This document shows positions 44,410 to 52,719 of a stretch of DNA of 64,000 bases, piece by piece. The position numbers were made by a program, and so were the translations under genes. This DNA is from Futiania mangrovi. GTDB taxonomy: Bacteria; Pseudomonadota; Alphaproteobacteria; Futianiales; Futianiaceae. The notes under the pieces are model-generated. The model was not told the DNA's origin and did not search any database. It was given only the letters and a program-made list of their open reading frames with translations. The first letter of the stretch is position 1. Every line of letters starts with the position of its first letter. The stretch covers positions 744,001 to 808,000 of the forward strand of contig NZ_JAMZFT010000001.1 of assembly GCF_024158125.1 (NCBI RefSeq), given 5' to 3'.

Positions 44410-45132
44410 TCACCACGTCTCGATTGCTGGCCGGATATCCATCTCGTGGGTCCAGGCGGTCCGCGGCTGGCAGTGCAGGTGCCAGTAAGCCTCGGCGATC
44501 GCCTCCGGATCGATGAACGCAGCCCTGCCGTGGCGCGCGTACCGGTCGGGCTGGCGCACGTGCGCGGCCTCGCTGTCGATACCGCCGTCGACGACCAGGT
44601 GGGCGACATGGATGCCCTCGGGCCCCAGTTCCCGCGCCATGGACTGCGCGAGAGCGCGCAGGGCGTGCTTGGCCCCGGCAAAGGCGGCGAAACCGGACCC
44701 GCCCCGCATGCTGGCGGTCGCCCCGGTCATCAGGATCGTGCCCCGGCCGCGCGGGACCATGACCCGCGCCGCCTCCCTGCAAACCAGGAAACCCGCGAGC
44801 GCGCTCATCTCCCATACCTTGAAATACTTCTCGCGGGTCATCTCCCGGATCGGGATGCGCACATTGCCGCCGACGTTGAAGACGCAGACCCCGACCGGCC
44901 CGATACTCCCCTCGATCTCCGCGAACAGCCGGACCACCTGTTCCTCGTCGCGCGCGTCGAGCGCATGACCGTGCGCGGCATGGCCCTGCGCCTTCAGGCC
45001 GTCGATCAGGGGGAGCAGCTTATCGCCGTTCCGCCGGGCAGCGCAGATCGTGAAGCCTTCGCGCGCAAACCGGTGGGCGACGGCGGCGCCGGTGCCGTCG
45101 CCGGCACCGACAATCAGACAGACGTCGGACAT
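44410..45132 (-). CDS. SDR-fold protein with Phe in the catalytic Tyr position
   Basis: 240 residues. Cofactor motif IVGAGDGTGAAVAHRFAREG; active region TGATASMRGGSGFAAFAGAK has Phe where Tyr is normal and keeps Lys. This FxxAK form recurs in one SDR subgroup, so it is not random decay. Ends TAWTHEMDIRPAIETW. Probably shares a transcript with the GST gene, which lies downstream in the reverse order 28 bases upstream of its start. Function unknown. Confidence 0.85.
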   Translation of the reverse strand: MSDVCLIVGAGDGTGAAVAHRFAREGFTICAARRNGDKLLPLIDGLKAQGHAAHGHALDARDEEQVVRLFAEIEGSIGPVGVCVFNVGGNVRIPIREMTREKYFKVWEMSALAGFLVCREAARVMVPRGRGTILMTGATASMRGGSGFAAFAGAKHALRALAQSMARELGPEGIHVAHLVVDGGIDSEAAHVRQPDRYARHGRAAFIDPEAIAEAYWHLHCQPRTAWTHEMDIRPAIETW

Positions 45133-45160
45133 GGTGCGGCGCTCTCCCTGCACGGGGGCA

Positions 45161-45769
45161 TCAGGCCCGGGCGCTCGGCCGGGACGTGACACGCGACCAC
45201 CACGCGGCGAGGTTCGGCATATCCTCCGGGATCGGTACCTTGCAGGCCTTGGCGACGAGGAGCGCGCACTGCGCGGTGATGTCGGCCACCGTATAGGTGT
45301 CGCCCGCCACGAACTCCCGCTCCGCAAGCTCGCCGTCGAGCCACCGCATGCGGTCGAGCAGGATGTTCCGGCTCCATTCGCCGAAGTCCTTGAACTGCGT
45401 CTGCCGCCCGATCCAGAAGGGATGGGTGTGGCGGAACATGTTCGTCACGTGGACCAGGATCTCGTGCTCCATGCGCCGGTTCCACATCTCGACCTGCGCC
45501 TGCTCCAACGGGGTGCGCCCGAAGAGCGGCGGTTCGGGATGGAGAGATTCCAGGTACCGGCAGATCGCCACGGATTCCGTGAGCACCGTCCCGTCATCGA
45601 GGACGAGCACCGGCAGTTTGCCGAGCGGATTGAGCTTGAGAAACTCCGGCGTCGCATTTTCGCCCGCGGCCATGTCGATAGGGACAATGGGGATGTCGAT
45701 GCCCTTCTCCGCGAGGAAGATTCGGACCCGGCGGGGGTTCAGGCCGGCCTTGAGATCGTAAAGCTTCAT
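45161..45769 (-). CDS. Glutathione S-transferase family protein
   Basis: 202 residues. Thioredoxin-like N-domain with NPRRVRIFLAEKG, then LNPLGKLPVLVLDDGTVLTES, and the helical C-domain with FVAGDTYTVADITA. The classical N-terminal Ser/Cys is not obvious (KAGLNPRR, with Asn). Predicted conjugation or dehalogenation role. It lies in a run of minus-strand genes (TetR, peroxiredoxin, GST, SDR). Confidence 0.88.
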   Translation of the reverse strand: MKLYDLKAGLNPRRVRIFLAEKGIDIPIVPIDMAAGENATPEFLKLNPLGKLPVLVLDDGTVLTESVAICRYLESLHPEPPLFGRTPLEQAQVEMWNRRMEHEILVHVTNMFRHTHPFWIGRQTQFKDFGEWSRNILLDRMRWLDGELAEREFVAGDTYTVADITAQCALLVAKACKVPIPEDMPNLAAWWSRVTSRPSARA

Positions 45770-45959
45770 GGCGTTTCCTCAGAAGTTGCGGTTGCGGAGA
45801 TTGCGGAGGCCTGAAGAGGTGACAGGGCGACCACCTGACGTGAACTCGTGGTCGCGATGTGAAAGGATATCGCATCTCACCGTTCGTGCTGACAGGATAC
45901 AGCTCGACCTGGGTCGGCATGGCGGTCGCTCCGCGAAGAGCGCAACCAGGCAATACAGC

Positions 45960-46022
45960 ATCACCCTGATCCAGGCCCATGCCATAGGCGTCGAACACGC
46001 AGGCGCGGATGCCGGTCAGCAT
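45960..46022 (-). pseudogene. N-terminal remnant of an L-2-haloacid dehalogenase-type HAD gene
   Basis: From ATG 46022 the minus strand reads MLTGIRACVFDAYGMGLDQ, the opening of type II haloacid dehalogenases (RACVFDAYGTLFDV, with the nucleophile Asp). Likeness stops after about 18 codons and no HAD gene follows. It sits 5 bases after the peroxiredoxin stop. The rest of 45770-45959 has no recognisable content. Confidence 0.6.
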
Positions 46023-46026
46023 GGGT

Positions 46027-46548
46027 TCAGCTCCTCGTGCCGCGGATGGGATACTGCCGCTCCTGGATCAGCTTGGCGCCCCGCAGCAGGCCCGCGAGAT
46101 CGGGCCGTGCGAAGGGCGCGTTCGAGATGTCGACGACCTGCAGCCGCCCCTCGGGATTGATCAGGAACACGCCCGGCTCGGCAAACGGCCGGTCGGTCTC
46201 CTGCGGGCTGCGCGGATCGCTGACATAGAGGCCGAGGTCGTGCATCTGCGCCTCCGACAGATCGTGGCCAATGGGGAAGCGCCAGCCGTGCTCGGCCCGG
46301 TCCGCCTCGGCCCGGTCGGCCGGGTCGGCGGAGACGGCCATCACCGCGACGCCCGCCGCGGCGAAGTCGTCCATCAGCTCGTCGAGGGTCTTCAGATACC
46401 CCTTGCACAGCGGGCAGTGCCTGCCGCGGTAGACGACGAGCAGCCGCCAGCCCTCCATGCCCGCGGGCGAAAGGTCGCCGCCGCCGAGTTTCGGAATGCG
46501 GATGTCTGGAAAGGCCGTGCCGGCCGCGAGCTTCGATGCCTGCGTCAT
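46027..46548 (-). CDS. Peroxiredoxin-like (AhpC/TSA) protein
   Basis: 173 residues, thioredoxin fold. The redox motif is RGRHCPLCKGYLKTLDEL, with Cys45 and Cys48 in a CPLC arrangement. VMAVSADPADRAEADRAEHG and PGVFLINPEGRLQVVDIS complete the fold. Predicted reduction of peroxides or disulfides. Its start overlaps the TetR stop by 4 bases, so the two are co-transcribed. Confidence 0.87.
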   Translation of the reverse strand: MTQASKLAAGTAFPDIRIPKLGGGDLSPAGMEGWRLLVVYRGRHCPLCKGYLKTLDELMDDFAAAGVAVMAVSADPADRAEADRAEHGWRFPIGHDLSEAQMHDLGLYVSDPRSPQETDRPFAEPGVFLINPEGRLQVVDISNAPFARPDLAGLLRGAKLIQERQYPIRGTRS

Positions 46549-47171
46549 GGGGTGTCTCCGTTCGATCGGGATCGTGGATTGCAGGTGTCCTGGGCGCCGG
46601 GCGGCAGCAGCGAAAGCGCCTGCCGGGCAACGCCCTCAAGCAGGGCCCGGTCCGGGGAGCCGCGCGCCATCACGCGCAGGCCCAGGACAGTCGAGACGAG
46701 CAGCCGTGCGAGATCGTCTGCGTCGCGTTGCGGACCGATGCTGCCGTCCGCCTGTCCGCGGCGGATGCACCGGGCGAAGAACGCCTCGAGCTCCCGCAGC
46801 CATTGCGCGACCGTCCCAGCAAACGCCGCCTCGTGCGGGGCAAGCTCGATCGCGGTGTTGACCAGCAGGCAGCCGCGGCGATCCTCCAGCGACCGCTCGA
46901 CGATGCCGAAGAGGAAGTCGGAAATCGCGTCCAGCGGCGCGCGGTCCTCGCAGTCCGCCATCCGCGCCCGCATCGTACCGTCGAGATAGCGCTGCAGGCA
47001 CCGGGCGAAGAGCGCCTGCTTGTCCCCGAAGGCGTTGTAGAAGCTGGCGGACCCCAGCCCCATCGCCGCCTCCAGGTCGCGCACTGTGGTGCCCGCGTAG
47101 CCGTGCGACCAGAAGCGGCTCACCGCCGCGTCAAGTGCTACATCCTCGTCGAAAGCTCTCGGACGTCCCAT
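46545..47171 (-). CDS. TetR/AcrR-family regulator of the peroxiredoxin gene
   Basis: 208 residues. HTH near 10-55 (ALDAAVSRFWSHGYAGTTVRD, LGSASFYNAFGDKQ). The C-domain includes RRGCLLVNTAIELAPHE and a conserved Cys, as in redox-responsive members of this group. It heads an operon with the peroxiredoxin gene. The AT-rich region just upstream probably holds promoter and operator. Confidence 0.88.
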   Translation of the reverse strand: MGRPRAFDEDVALDAAVSRFWSHGYAGTTVRDLEAAMGLGSASFYNAFGDKQALFARCLQRYLDGTMRARMADCEDRAPLDAISDFLFGIVERSLEDRRGCLLVNTAIELAPHEAAFAGTVAQWLRELEAFFARCIRRGQADGSIGPQRDADDLARLLVSTVLGLRVMARGSPDRALLEGVARQALSLLPPGAQDTCNPRSRSNGDTP

Positions 47172-47670
47172 GGGTTCCGCCGCATCCGCTGCCGCGCCCG
47201 CGTGTTCTTAGGTGCGAGCTTGTTTTATACCGAATGATACAAAATAGAATTAACGATGCAAGCGATGGCTTGGCTCGCATAAGTGTTTCTCGTTTCAGCC
47301 AATAGGCCTCATCGCCTGTTGGCTCTGCATTGACTAAGCCTTTGGCCATCTCGGCCGTGGTAGGCGTGTTGCGGCTGCGCTGGCGGGAGGAACACTTCCG
47401 GTCGGAATGGTGGCTGTCCGGAGGCAACGTCGCTGCTCAAGAGTTCGTGGCGTCTCGCCAAGCAACCAAACCACTCCCCCGCACCTTGCCAGGGAATGCG
47501 CGGTCCGTGATCATGGTCCCTCCGCCCGCCCGGTTTTCTTCGTTCGCATCGTTTGAAGGCGGGGGCCTTGCCGGGCGCAGGACATCGCGGGCGGGCAGGG
47601 TAGGGACGTCGGGCGCAAGCGCGCAACGTGCGCGCGCCGCAGGCTGCGTCTGACCGGGGAGGGTGGCGGC
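47172..47670. other. Gap with AT-rich promoter region and decayed sequence
   Basis: The 80 bases next to the TetR gene are AT-rich and probably regulatory. 47512-47574 resembles 44063-44140. I see no supported gene; short open frames here have no family likeness. Confidence 0.3.
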
Positions 47671-48597
47671 CTAGACCTCCGGCGGACCCGACCTGAAAGG
47701 CGCCAGCGCGCGCGCGACCATGTCGTGGGTCGGTGCGCTCAGACCGAACGTGGGCGCGAGCCGGGCCACGGCCCCGCTCAGATACTCGACCTCGATCGGC
47801 TTACCCCTGTTCAGGTCGTCGAGCATGGACGAGCGCATGCCGGGCGGCGCGTTGTCGAAGAAGTCTAGCACGCCCTGGCCGAGCATCCCTGACAGGCCCG
47901 GGCACGCCTTTTGCCCGACGGCGAGCGTTTCCTCGATGGCCCGGCGGAGCAATTCCCGGCACTCCGGGTTGGACCGGACCGGCCCGATGGGCAGCCGGGT
48001 CAACGTGGTCAGCGCGCTGAAGGCACTCAGGGCGACGAACTTCTCCCAGATTTTCACCTCGATATCGGAGACCAGCGTCGCCTCGATTCCTGCTGCCTCA
48101 AGAAGCCCGAGCAGCTTGGTACAGCGGTCGGTTTGAGCCCCCCCGAACTCACCAAACGTCAGCTTTGCGAAGGGCGCGGAATGGCGGACCACGCCCGGCT
48201 CCCGCACGTCGGCGGGGATAAGTGCGGTACCGCCGATCACGTGCTCGGCCCCCACGTCCTCGCCGATCCACGTCCACGCCTCGACACCGTTCTGCAGCGA
48301 GAGAACTCCGGTCGACGGCCCGATCAGGGGCGCGATCGCGCGCGCCGCCGTCCGGGTGTCCTGAAGCTTGACGAGAAACAGCACGATGTCGACGGGCCCG
48401 ACCTCGGCCGGGTCTCCCGTCGCCATGACCTTCGCGAGGTGCAGGTCGCCGAGCGGGCTTTCGATGCGCAGCCCATTGCGCTGCATGGCCTCCAGATGTG
48501 CCCCCCGGGCGATAAAGGTCACATCGGCGCCGCTTGCCTGGAGGCGTCCGCCGAAATAGCCGCCGAGCGCCCCCGCCCCCATTACCGCGATTCTCAT
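47671..48597 (-). CDS. 2-dehydropantoate 2-reductase family protein
   Basis: 308 residues, PanE/ApbA family, NADPH-dependent reduction of ketopantoate or a similar 2-keto acid. N-terminal Rossmann motif VMGAGALGGYFGGRLQ, LFLVKLQDTRTAARAI, LQNGVEAW, and the substrate Lys region VKIWEKFVALSAFSALTTL. The C-domain has GKPIEVEYLSGAVARLA. Many genomes carry extra copies not involved in pantothenate, and no pan genes are nearby, so no symbol is given. Ribosome site aggagag. Confidence 0.85.
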   Translation of the reverse strand: MRIAVMGAGALGGYFGGRLQASGADVTFIARGAHLEAMQRNGLRIESPLGDLHLAKVMATGDPAEVGPVDIVLFLVKLQDTRTAARAIAPLIGPSTGVLSLQNGVEAWTWIGEDVGAEHVIGGTALIPADVREPGVVRHSAPFAKLTFGEFGGAQTDRCTKLLGLLEAAGIEATLVSDIEVKIWEKFVALSAFSALTTLTRLPIGPVRSNPECRELLRRAIEETLAVGQKACPGLSGMLGQGVLDFFDNAPPGMRSSMLDDLNRGKPIEVEYLSGAVARLAPTFGLSAPTHDMVARALAPFRSGPPEV

Positions 48598-48704
48598 GCC
48601 GCTCTCCTCCTGGTAGATGCGCCACTTCCCGGACCCGCGCCGTCGCGCGCACCCCTTCCAACCCTGCTTTCCGCGCTCCCCGGATCGGGAACAGAGCGGG
48701 ATGG

Positions 48705-49472
48705 TCAGACCTCCGCCTCGGCTGTGATTTCCTGCCGCAGCAGGGCATGGCACGCAGCCTCGATCCGGTTCGCCGCGCCGAGCCGGCGGGCAGCGCGGGA
48801 CACATGGAGGTCGACCGTTCTGGGCGCGATGCCGAGCTGGCGGCCGATCTGCTTGCTCGACATGCCCCGCGCAACCAGGGTCAGGCATTCCCGCTCGCGG
48901 CGCGACAGGGGCTTGCGCGGTTCCGGCGGCACGGCGCCGCCCGCCCTTCGCCACGCCGCATGGTGGAAGAGATAGGCCGCAGGCGCGAGGTGGTCCCGGA
49001 CCAGGGCCGCCCACTCGGAAAATTCGTCCGGGCTGCCGAACCCGATGACGCTCAGGGCGCCGTAGCGGCCATCGACCGGATCGTGGAGCGGAACCGAAAT
49101 CGCTCTCGATATGCCTTCCTCGCGCAAATGGGTCCACGTCAGTGCATCGCCGTGAGAGAAATCGCGACCAGGGACAAGCGCCTCCCACGATACCGGTGCA
49201 ATCGATCGTCGGATGGCGGCACGGACCGGGTCACGGCCCCGCAGTTCCGGCCGCGCCACATAACCCTGCCACCAGCGGCCGGCGCGGGGGCCGTGAAGAA
49301 CCAAGGACGCCCTTGGCGCGTTTGCGTCGCCGGGCCCCTCCATCGTGGGGGCGCCGAACGCATAGAAGAGATCCGCATTGTCAGGAAGGCCCAGAACCGC
49401 CGCGAGGCGCGAGAACAACCCCGCCTGCGTGTCCGCAGGTCCCAGCGCATCGAGCAGGTCCGATCCCCGCAT
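48705..49472 (-). CDS. LuxR-type regulator with autoinducer-binding-like domain
   Basis: 255 residues. N-terminal domain of the autoinducer-binding type (YVARPELRGRDPV ... WEALVPG ... DALTWTHLREEGISRAISVPLHDP), C-terminal HTH (LSRRERECLTLVARGMSSKQI, LGIAPRTVDLHVSRAARRLGA). ATG 49472 has ggaggga 6 bases upstream; the ATG at 49493 has none. No luxI gene is present, so it is a solo receptor candidate. Divergent from the HIT gene. Confidence 0.85.
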   Translation of the reverse strand: MRGSDLLDALGPADTQAGLFSRLAAVLGLPDNADLFYAFGAPTMEGPGDANAPRASLVLHGPRAGRWWQGYVARPELRGRDPVRAAIRRSIAPVSWEALVPGRDFSHGDALTWTHLREEGISRAISVPLHDPVDGRYGALSVIGFGSPDEFSEWAALVRDHLAPAAYLFHHAAWRRAGGAVPPEPRKPLSRRERECLTLVARGMSSKQIGRQLGIAPRTVDLHVSRAARRLGAANRIEAACHALLRQEITAEAEV

Positions 49473-49568
49473 CCCCAGTCCCTCCGACGCCATATTAGCG
49501 AATTTTGACAGATTGGCACCGATGCATGCGTCGAAAATGCTGTGGAAAGGCGGTATAGGGAGGGGCGG

Positions 49569-49973
49569 ATGACCGTATTCGAGAAATTGATCGCAGGCGA
49601 AGTTCCCTGCGCGAAGGTCTTCGAGGACAGCGAGGTCTTTGCATTCATGGATGCCGGGCAGGTCAATCCCGGGCACGTGGTCGTCGCACTCAAACGCCCG
49701 GCGGAAACGATCCTCGACATGACCGAGGAGGAGGCTGCGGCTCTGTTCCGCGCAGCCCATCGGATTGCGCGCGCCGTCGACGAGGCATTCACGCCTTCGG
49801 GTATCACGATCCTGCAGGCGAACAGGCCGGCGGGCTGGCAGACGGTCCCCCATGTCCACCTGCACGTGCTGCCACGGCACGAGGACGATGGCGTGACGCT
49901 TGGATGGCCGCGCAAGAACCCGGATCTGGACCAATTGCGTACGCTTGCGGCGCGGCTTCGGGTCCAGGCGTGA
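49569..49973 (+). CDS. HIT-family nucleotide-binding protein
   Basis: 134 residues. The HIT motif PHVHLHVLPRH gives H95, H97, H99. FMDAGQVNPGHVVVALKRPA is typical of the bacterial Hint/HIT group. Predicted hydrolase or transferase of nucleoside phosphoramidates. ATG 49569 has ggaggggcgg upstream. Confidence 0.9.
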   Translation: MTVFEKLIAGEVPCAKVFEDSEVFAFMDAGQVNPGHVVVALKRPAETILDMTEEEAAALFRAAHRIARAVDEAFTPSGITILQANRPAGWQTVPHVHLHVLPRHEDDGVTLGWPRKNPDLDQLRTLAARLRVQA

Positions 49974-49990
49974 GGTGATTGCACCGCAGG

Positions 49991-51766
49991 CTACCCCCTA
50001 GGGGGTGTCCATCCGTCTGTGGGTAGCCCCGCCTGCGCCAGTCCCGCAAACAGGAGCAGCCGGAAGTCTGGATCCCGGAAGCGCGTTTCCTCGGCAAAGC
50101 GGGCAACTGTGAGTGCCGGGTGACGAGCGCGCAAATCTGCCACGACGTCTTCGGCTGCGTGCTGGTCGCCCACCGCAATCAATGCCGGCGCCAGGACGCG
50201 GTGACACACCGTAAAGTTCGGATTGGCAGACCGGGCGCGCTTGGCATGTTCCACAGCTTCGGCGGGACGTCCGAGACCAAGCTGGGAAAAGGCAAGACCG
50301 GTTAGCGCGCGGAACGCGAATTCATCGATGGGGCTCAGCTCCATCGATTGCTCGAAATGGTCCAGGGCCTCTCCCGGGCGGCCTGCGTAGAGTTGCAGCC
50401 AGCCTGCAAAGTCATGGATGCGCGCGGCATTCGGATTGAGTGCCAACGCGTCCCGCAAGTGCGCGAGCCCAAGATCCGGATCACGCCGCAGGAAACCGAG
50501 AGCGTAGCCGCCCGTCGACAGCGCCTCGCTGTCGTGTGGCCCCGCAGCGATGGCACGCTCTGCATGGTGTATACCTGCCTCGTGATCGACGCCCTGCCCC
50601 TGGGGCAGGCGTAGCGTCATCAGCCATGCGACGAGTCCATGGGCTGCTGCATGCTCAGGATTGCAGCGCAAGGCGGCCTCCAGCAAAGCGAAGGCGCGCT
50701 CGTGGTCCGCTGGCGTCATGCTGCGGATCAGCGGTTGGGCCTGCAGGTAGAAATCATAGGCCGTCGGCGTGCCGTGTCTCGCCGCGCTACGCTGTATTTC
50801 GACCCGACGCAACCTTGGCTCGACCTGGCCGATGACGCTGCGCGCGATGTTGTCCTGAAGGTCGAAGATTTCCTCAAGAGAACCGGCGAAGCGCTCGGAC
50901 CAGATCTGACGTCCCGTTGCCGCTTCCACGAGGCGGACCGTCACGCGCAGACGGGGACCGGCCTTTTGCAAGTTCCCGTCCACCAGATACCGCACGCCAA
51001 GCTTTCGACCGATCTCCGAGGGGGCGAGACCCCGCAGCGTCTCCGCGAAGGAGGCGGTCTCCGAAGTCACGAAGAACCAGGGGACCTGACCGAGCGTCGT
51101 GACAAGCTGGTCCGCGATGCCTTCGCCCAGATACCTGTCTGCGGGGTCAGGGGAGCGCGTTGCGAAGGGCAGGACAGCAACGGAAGCGCCCTCGCGGCGG
51201 TCTACTGCAGGGGGCGGAGCATGTACGGGGTCTGTAGGTCCCCCCTCGCCCGCAAGATCAGTGTCGGAGAACGCAGAAACCCACACCTCGACCGGCCGCT
51301 CGATGTTCTTCAGCTCCCGTATCCCGAGCGAGGTCAAATGGATATCCGACTTCCCGCGGATCTGAGAGGCAAAGTCGCCCGAAACGGCGATACCGCCCGC
51401 CGGGGCAATCGATTCAAGTCGAGCCGCTACGTTCACGCCATCTCCCAGCAGATCCTCCCCCTCGACCAGCACGTCTCCCACGTGCAGGCCGATCCTGAAG
51501 GACAGCGGCTTTGGCGTTTCGGGCATCAACCCCCGGGTTTGCCATGCCTGGGCGCACGCGACCGCATTGATCGCGCTACCGAACTCGACGAGAAAGCCGT
51601 CCCCCATTGTCTTGAAGAGCCGTCCGCGGTAACGCGCAATCAGTGGTTTCAGCACGTCATCAGTCAATCGCAGGACAAGGCGTACGGTGCCAACCTCGTC
51701 ACGTGCGACAAGTCGACTGAATCCGACGATATCCGCGCACAGGATCGCCGCAAGGCGTCTTTCCAT
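49991..51766 (-). CDS. Class III nucleotide cyclase with TolB/FlgO-like and TPR domains (2)
   Basis: 591 residues with the same layout as the protein at 42198: cyclase 1-170 (ILCADIVGFSRLVARDEVG, KTMGDGFLVEF, LLGDGVNVAARLESIAPAGG), FlgO/TolB-like middle (VAVLPFATRSPDPADRYLGEG), TPRs to the end. The two are clearly paralogous but diverged. Convergent with the HIT gene (17 bases). Ends SELGWTPPRG-like, DGWTPPRG. Predicted signalling enzyme. Confidence 0.86.
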   Translation of the reverse strand: MERRLAAILCADIVGFSRLVARDEVGTVRLVLRLTDDVLKPLIARYRGRLFKTMGDGFLVEFGSAINAVACAQAWQTRGLMPETPKPLSFRIGLHVGDVLVEGEDLLGDGVNVAARLESIAPAGGIAVSGDFASQIRGKSDIHLTSLGIRELKNIERPVEVWVSAFSDTDLAGEGGPTDPVHAPPPAVDRREGASVAVLPFATRSPDPADRYLGEGIADQLVTTLGQVPWFFVTSETASFAETLRGLAPSEIGRKLGVRYLVDGNLQKAGPRLRVTVRLVEAATGRQIWSERFAGSLEEIFDLQDNIARSVIGQVEPRLRRVEIQRSAARHGTPTAYDFYLQAQPLIRSMTPADHERAFALLEAALRCNPEHAAAHGLVAWLMTLRLPQGQGVDHEAGIHHAERAIAAGPHDSEALSTGGYALGFLRRDPDLGLAHLRDALALNPNAARIHDFAGWLQLYAGRPGEALDHFEQSMELSPIDEFAFRALTGLAFSQLGLGRPAEAVEHAKRARSANPNFTVCHRVLAPALIAVGDQHAAEDVVADLRARHPALTVARFAEETRFRDPDFRLLLFAGLAQAGLPTDGWTPPRG

Positions 51767-51903
51767 GTCTTGGTACCGTGCAGGACGGCGGCAGACCTGA
51801 GCACAAGATCCTCTGCCGCTTGAGGTTTGGTGTCTATCGATCAGATCATATCCTCAGGGACATACTGCACCCAGCCCCTTTCTCGTTCTGATCGTGACGA
51901 TGC

Positions 51904-52015
51904 TGTCAGAGGAAAAGCGTTGAGCCTGCCGGGCGGCATCCCTAGCCTCGGTGGATGCCCAGCCCCTTCCTGTATTTCAGGACGTCGCCCAAGCCTCATC
52001 GCGAGGTCGGTGATC
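51904..52015 (+). mobile_element. IS6-family remnant, left end and first transposase codons
   Basis: 51904-51970 matches the reverse complement of 35284-35350 at 60 of 67 positions. From ATG 51955 the plus strand reads MPSPFLYFRTSP, equal to MPSPFRYFMTSP of the other copy, then decays. Only the IS end and about 20 codons survive. The rest of the 51767-52212 gap holds nothing I recognise. Confidence 0.75.
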
Positions 52016-52212
52016 GCCTAAGTATACGTTGGTCATGAAGGTCGGGCCTGGGCCACATGGTCAAATCTAGCGTCGCACTTTCCGAGCACTCGAGACTGTC
52101 TTCGCGCGGCTCATGGGTTGACATGATTCTTGGCTAATGGCTCAATTTTTAAAGAGATCGCGGCCTCCGGCGCCGCAAACTGGTCTATGCGCGCCAAAAG
52201 AGGGGGTAAGCG

Positions 52213-52719
52213 ATGGGAGTTATCCATTCTCTTAAAGCGCTCTCCCAGATATCCTTTTGCGATTTTCGGACATTGCCGTTCCTTTTTGCCTGCCTGTTCT
52301 CACTTGCGGGTGCGGGTTCTGCTGCGTCGGAGACGCCTCCGCGCATCCAGCCGCAGTTTGGGGGCATAGGCGTCCAGTCAGACTTGGCCTGCTATTTTGC
52401 GGGCCGATGGGTGACGACAGGCCTCGGGACTGCGGTGATCCGGGTCGATGGCCGCCAATTGTCCGGCGTCATGTCCCAGTTCGACGACAGCCTCGCCCAG
52501 AACCTCTATCGCATGGAGTTTCGGGCGAATATCGACCCGACGGGCCGACAGGCGAAGGGTGAGCACAGCTACAGCTTCATGACCGGAGCCGGCTTTTCCT
52601 ATTCCGGATCGATCACACTCACGCTCTCCCCCGACCTGTCCCGGCTGAGCATCGTGTTCACCAATCCGATCCCGATCGAGGACTCCTTCCTCAAGGTGCT
52701 CAGCGGAGAATGCCGATGA
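52213..52719 (+). CDS. Exported protein of unknown function
   Basis: 168 residues with a signal-like hydrophobic N-terminus (FLFACLFSLAGAGSAASE). The mature part QSDLACYFAGRWVTTGLG ... and SYSFMTGAGFSYSGSITLTLS is beta-rich. No family recognised. Its stop overlaps the protease start as ATGA, so the two are made together. Confidence 0.7.
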   Translation: MGVIHSLKALSQISFCDFRTLPFLFACLFSLAGAGSAASETPPRIQPQFGGIGVQSDLACYFAGRWVTTGLGTAVIRVDGRQLSGVMSQFDDSLAQNLYRMEFRANIDPTGRQAKGEHSYSFMTGAGFSYSGSITLTLSPDLSRLSIVFTNPIPIEDSFLKVLSGECR

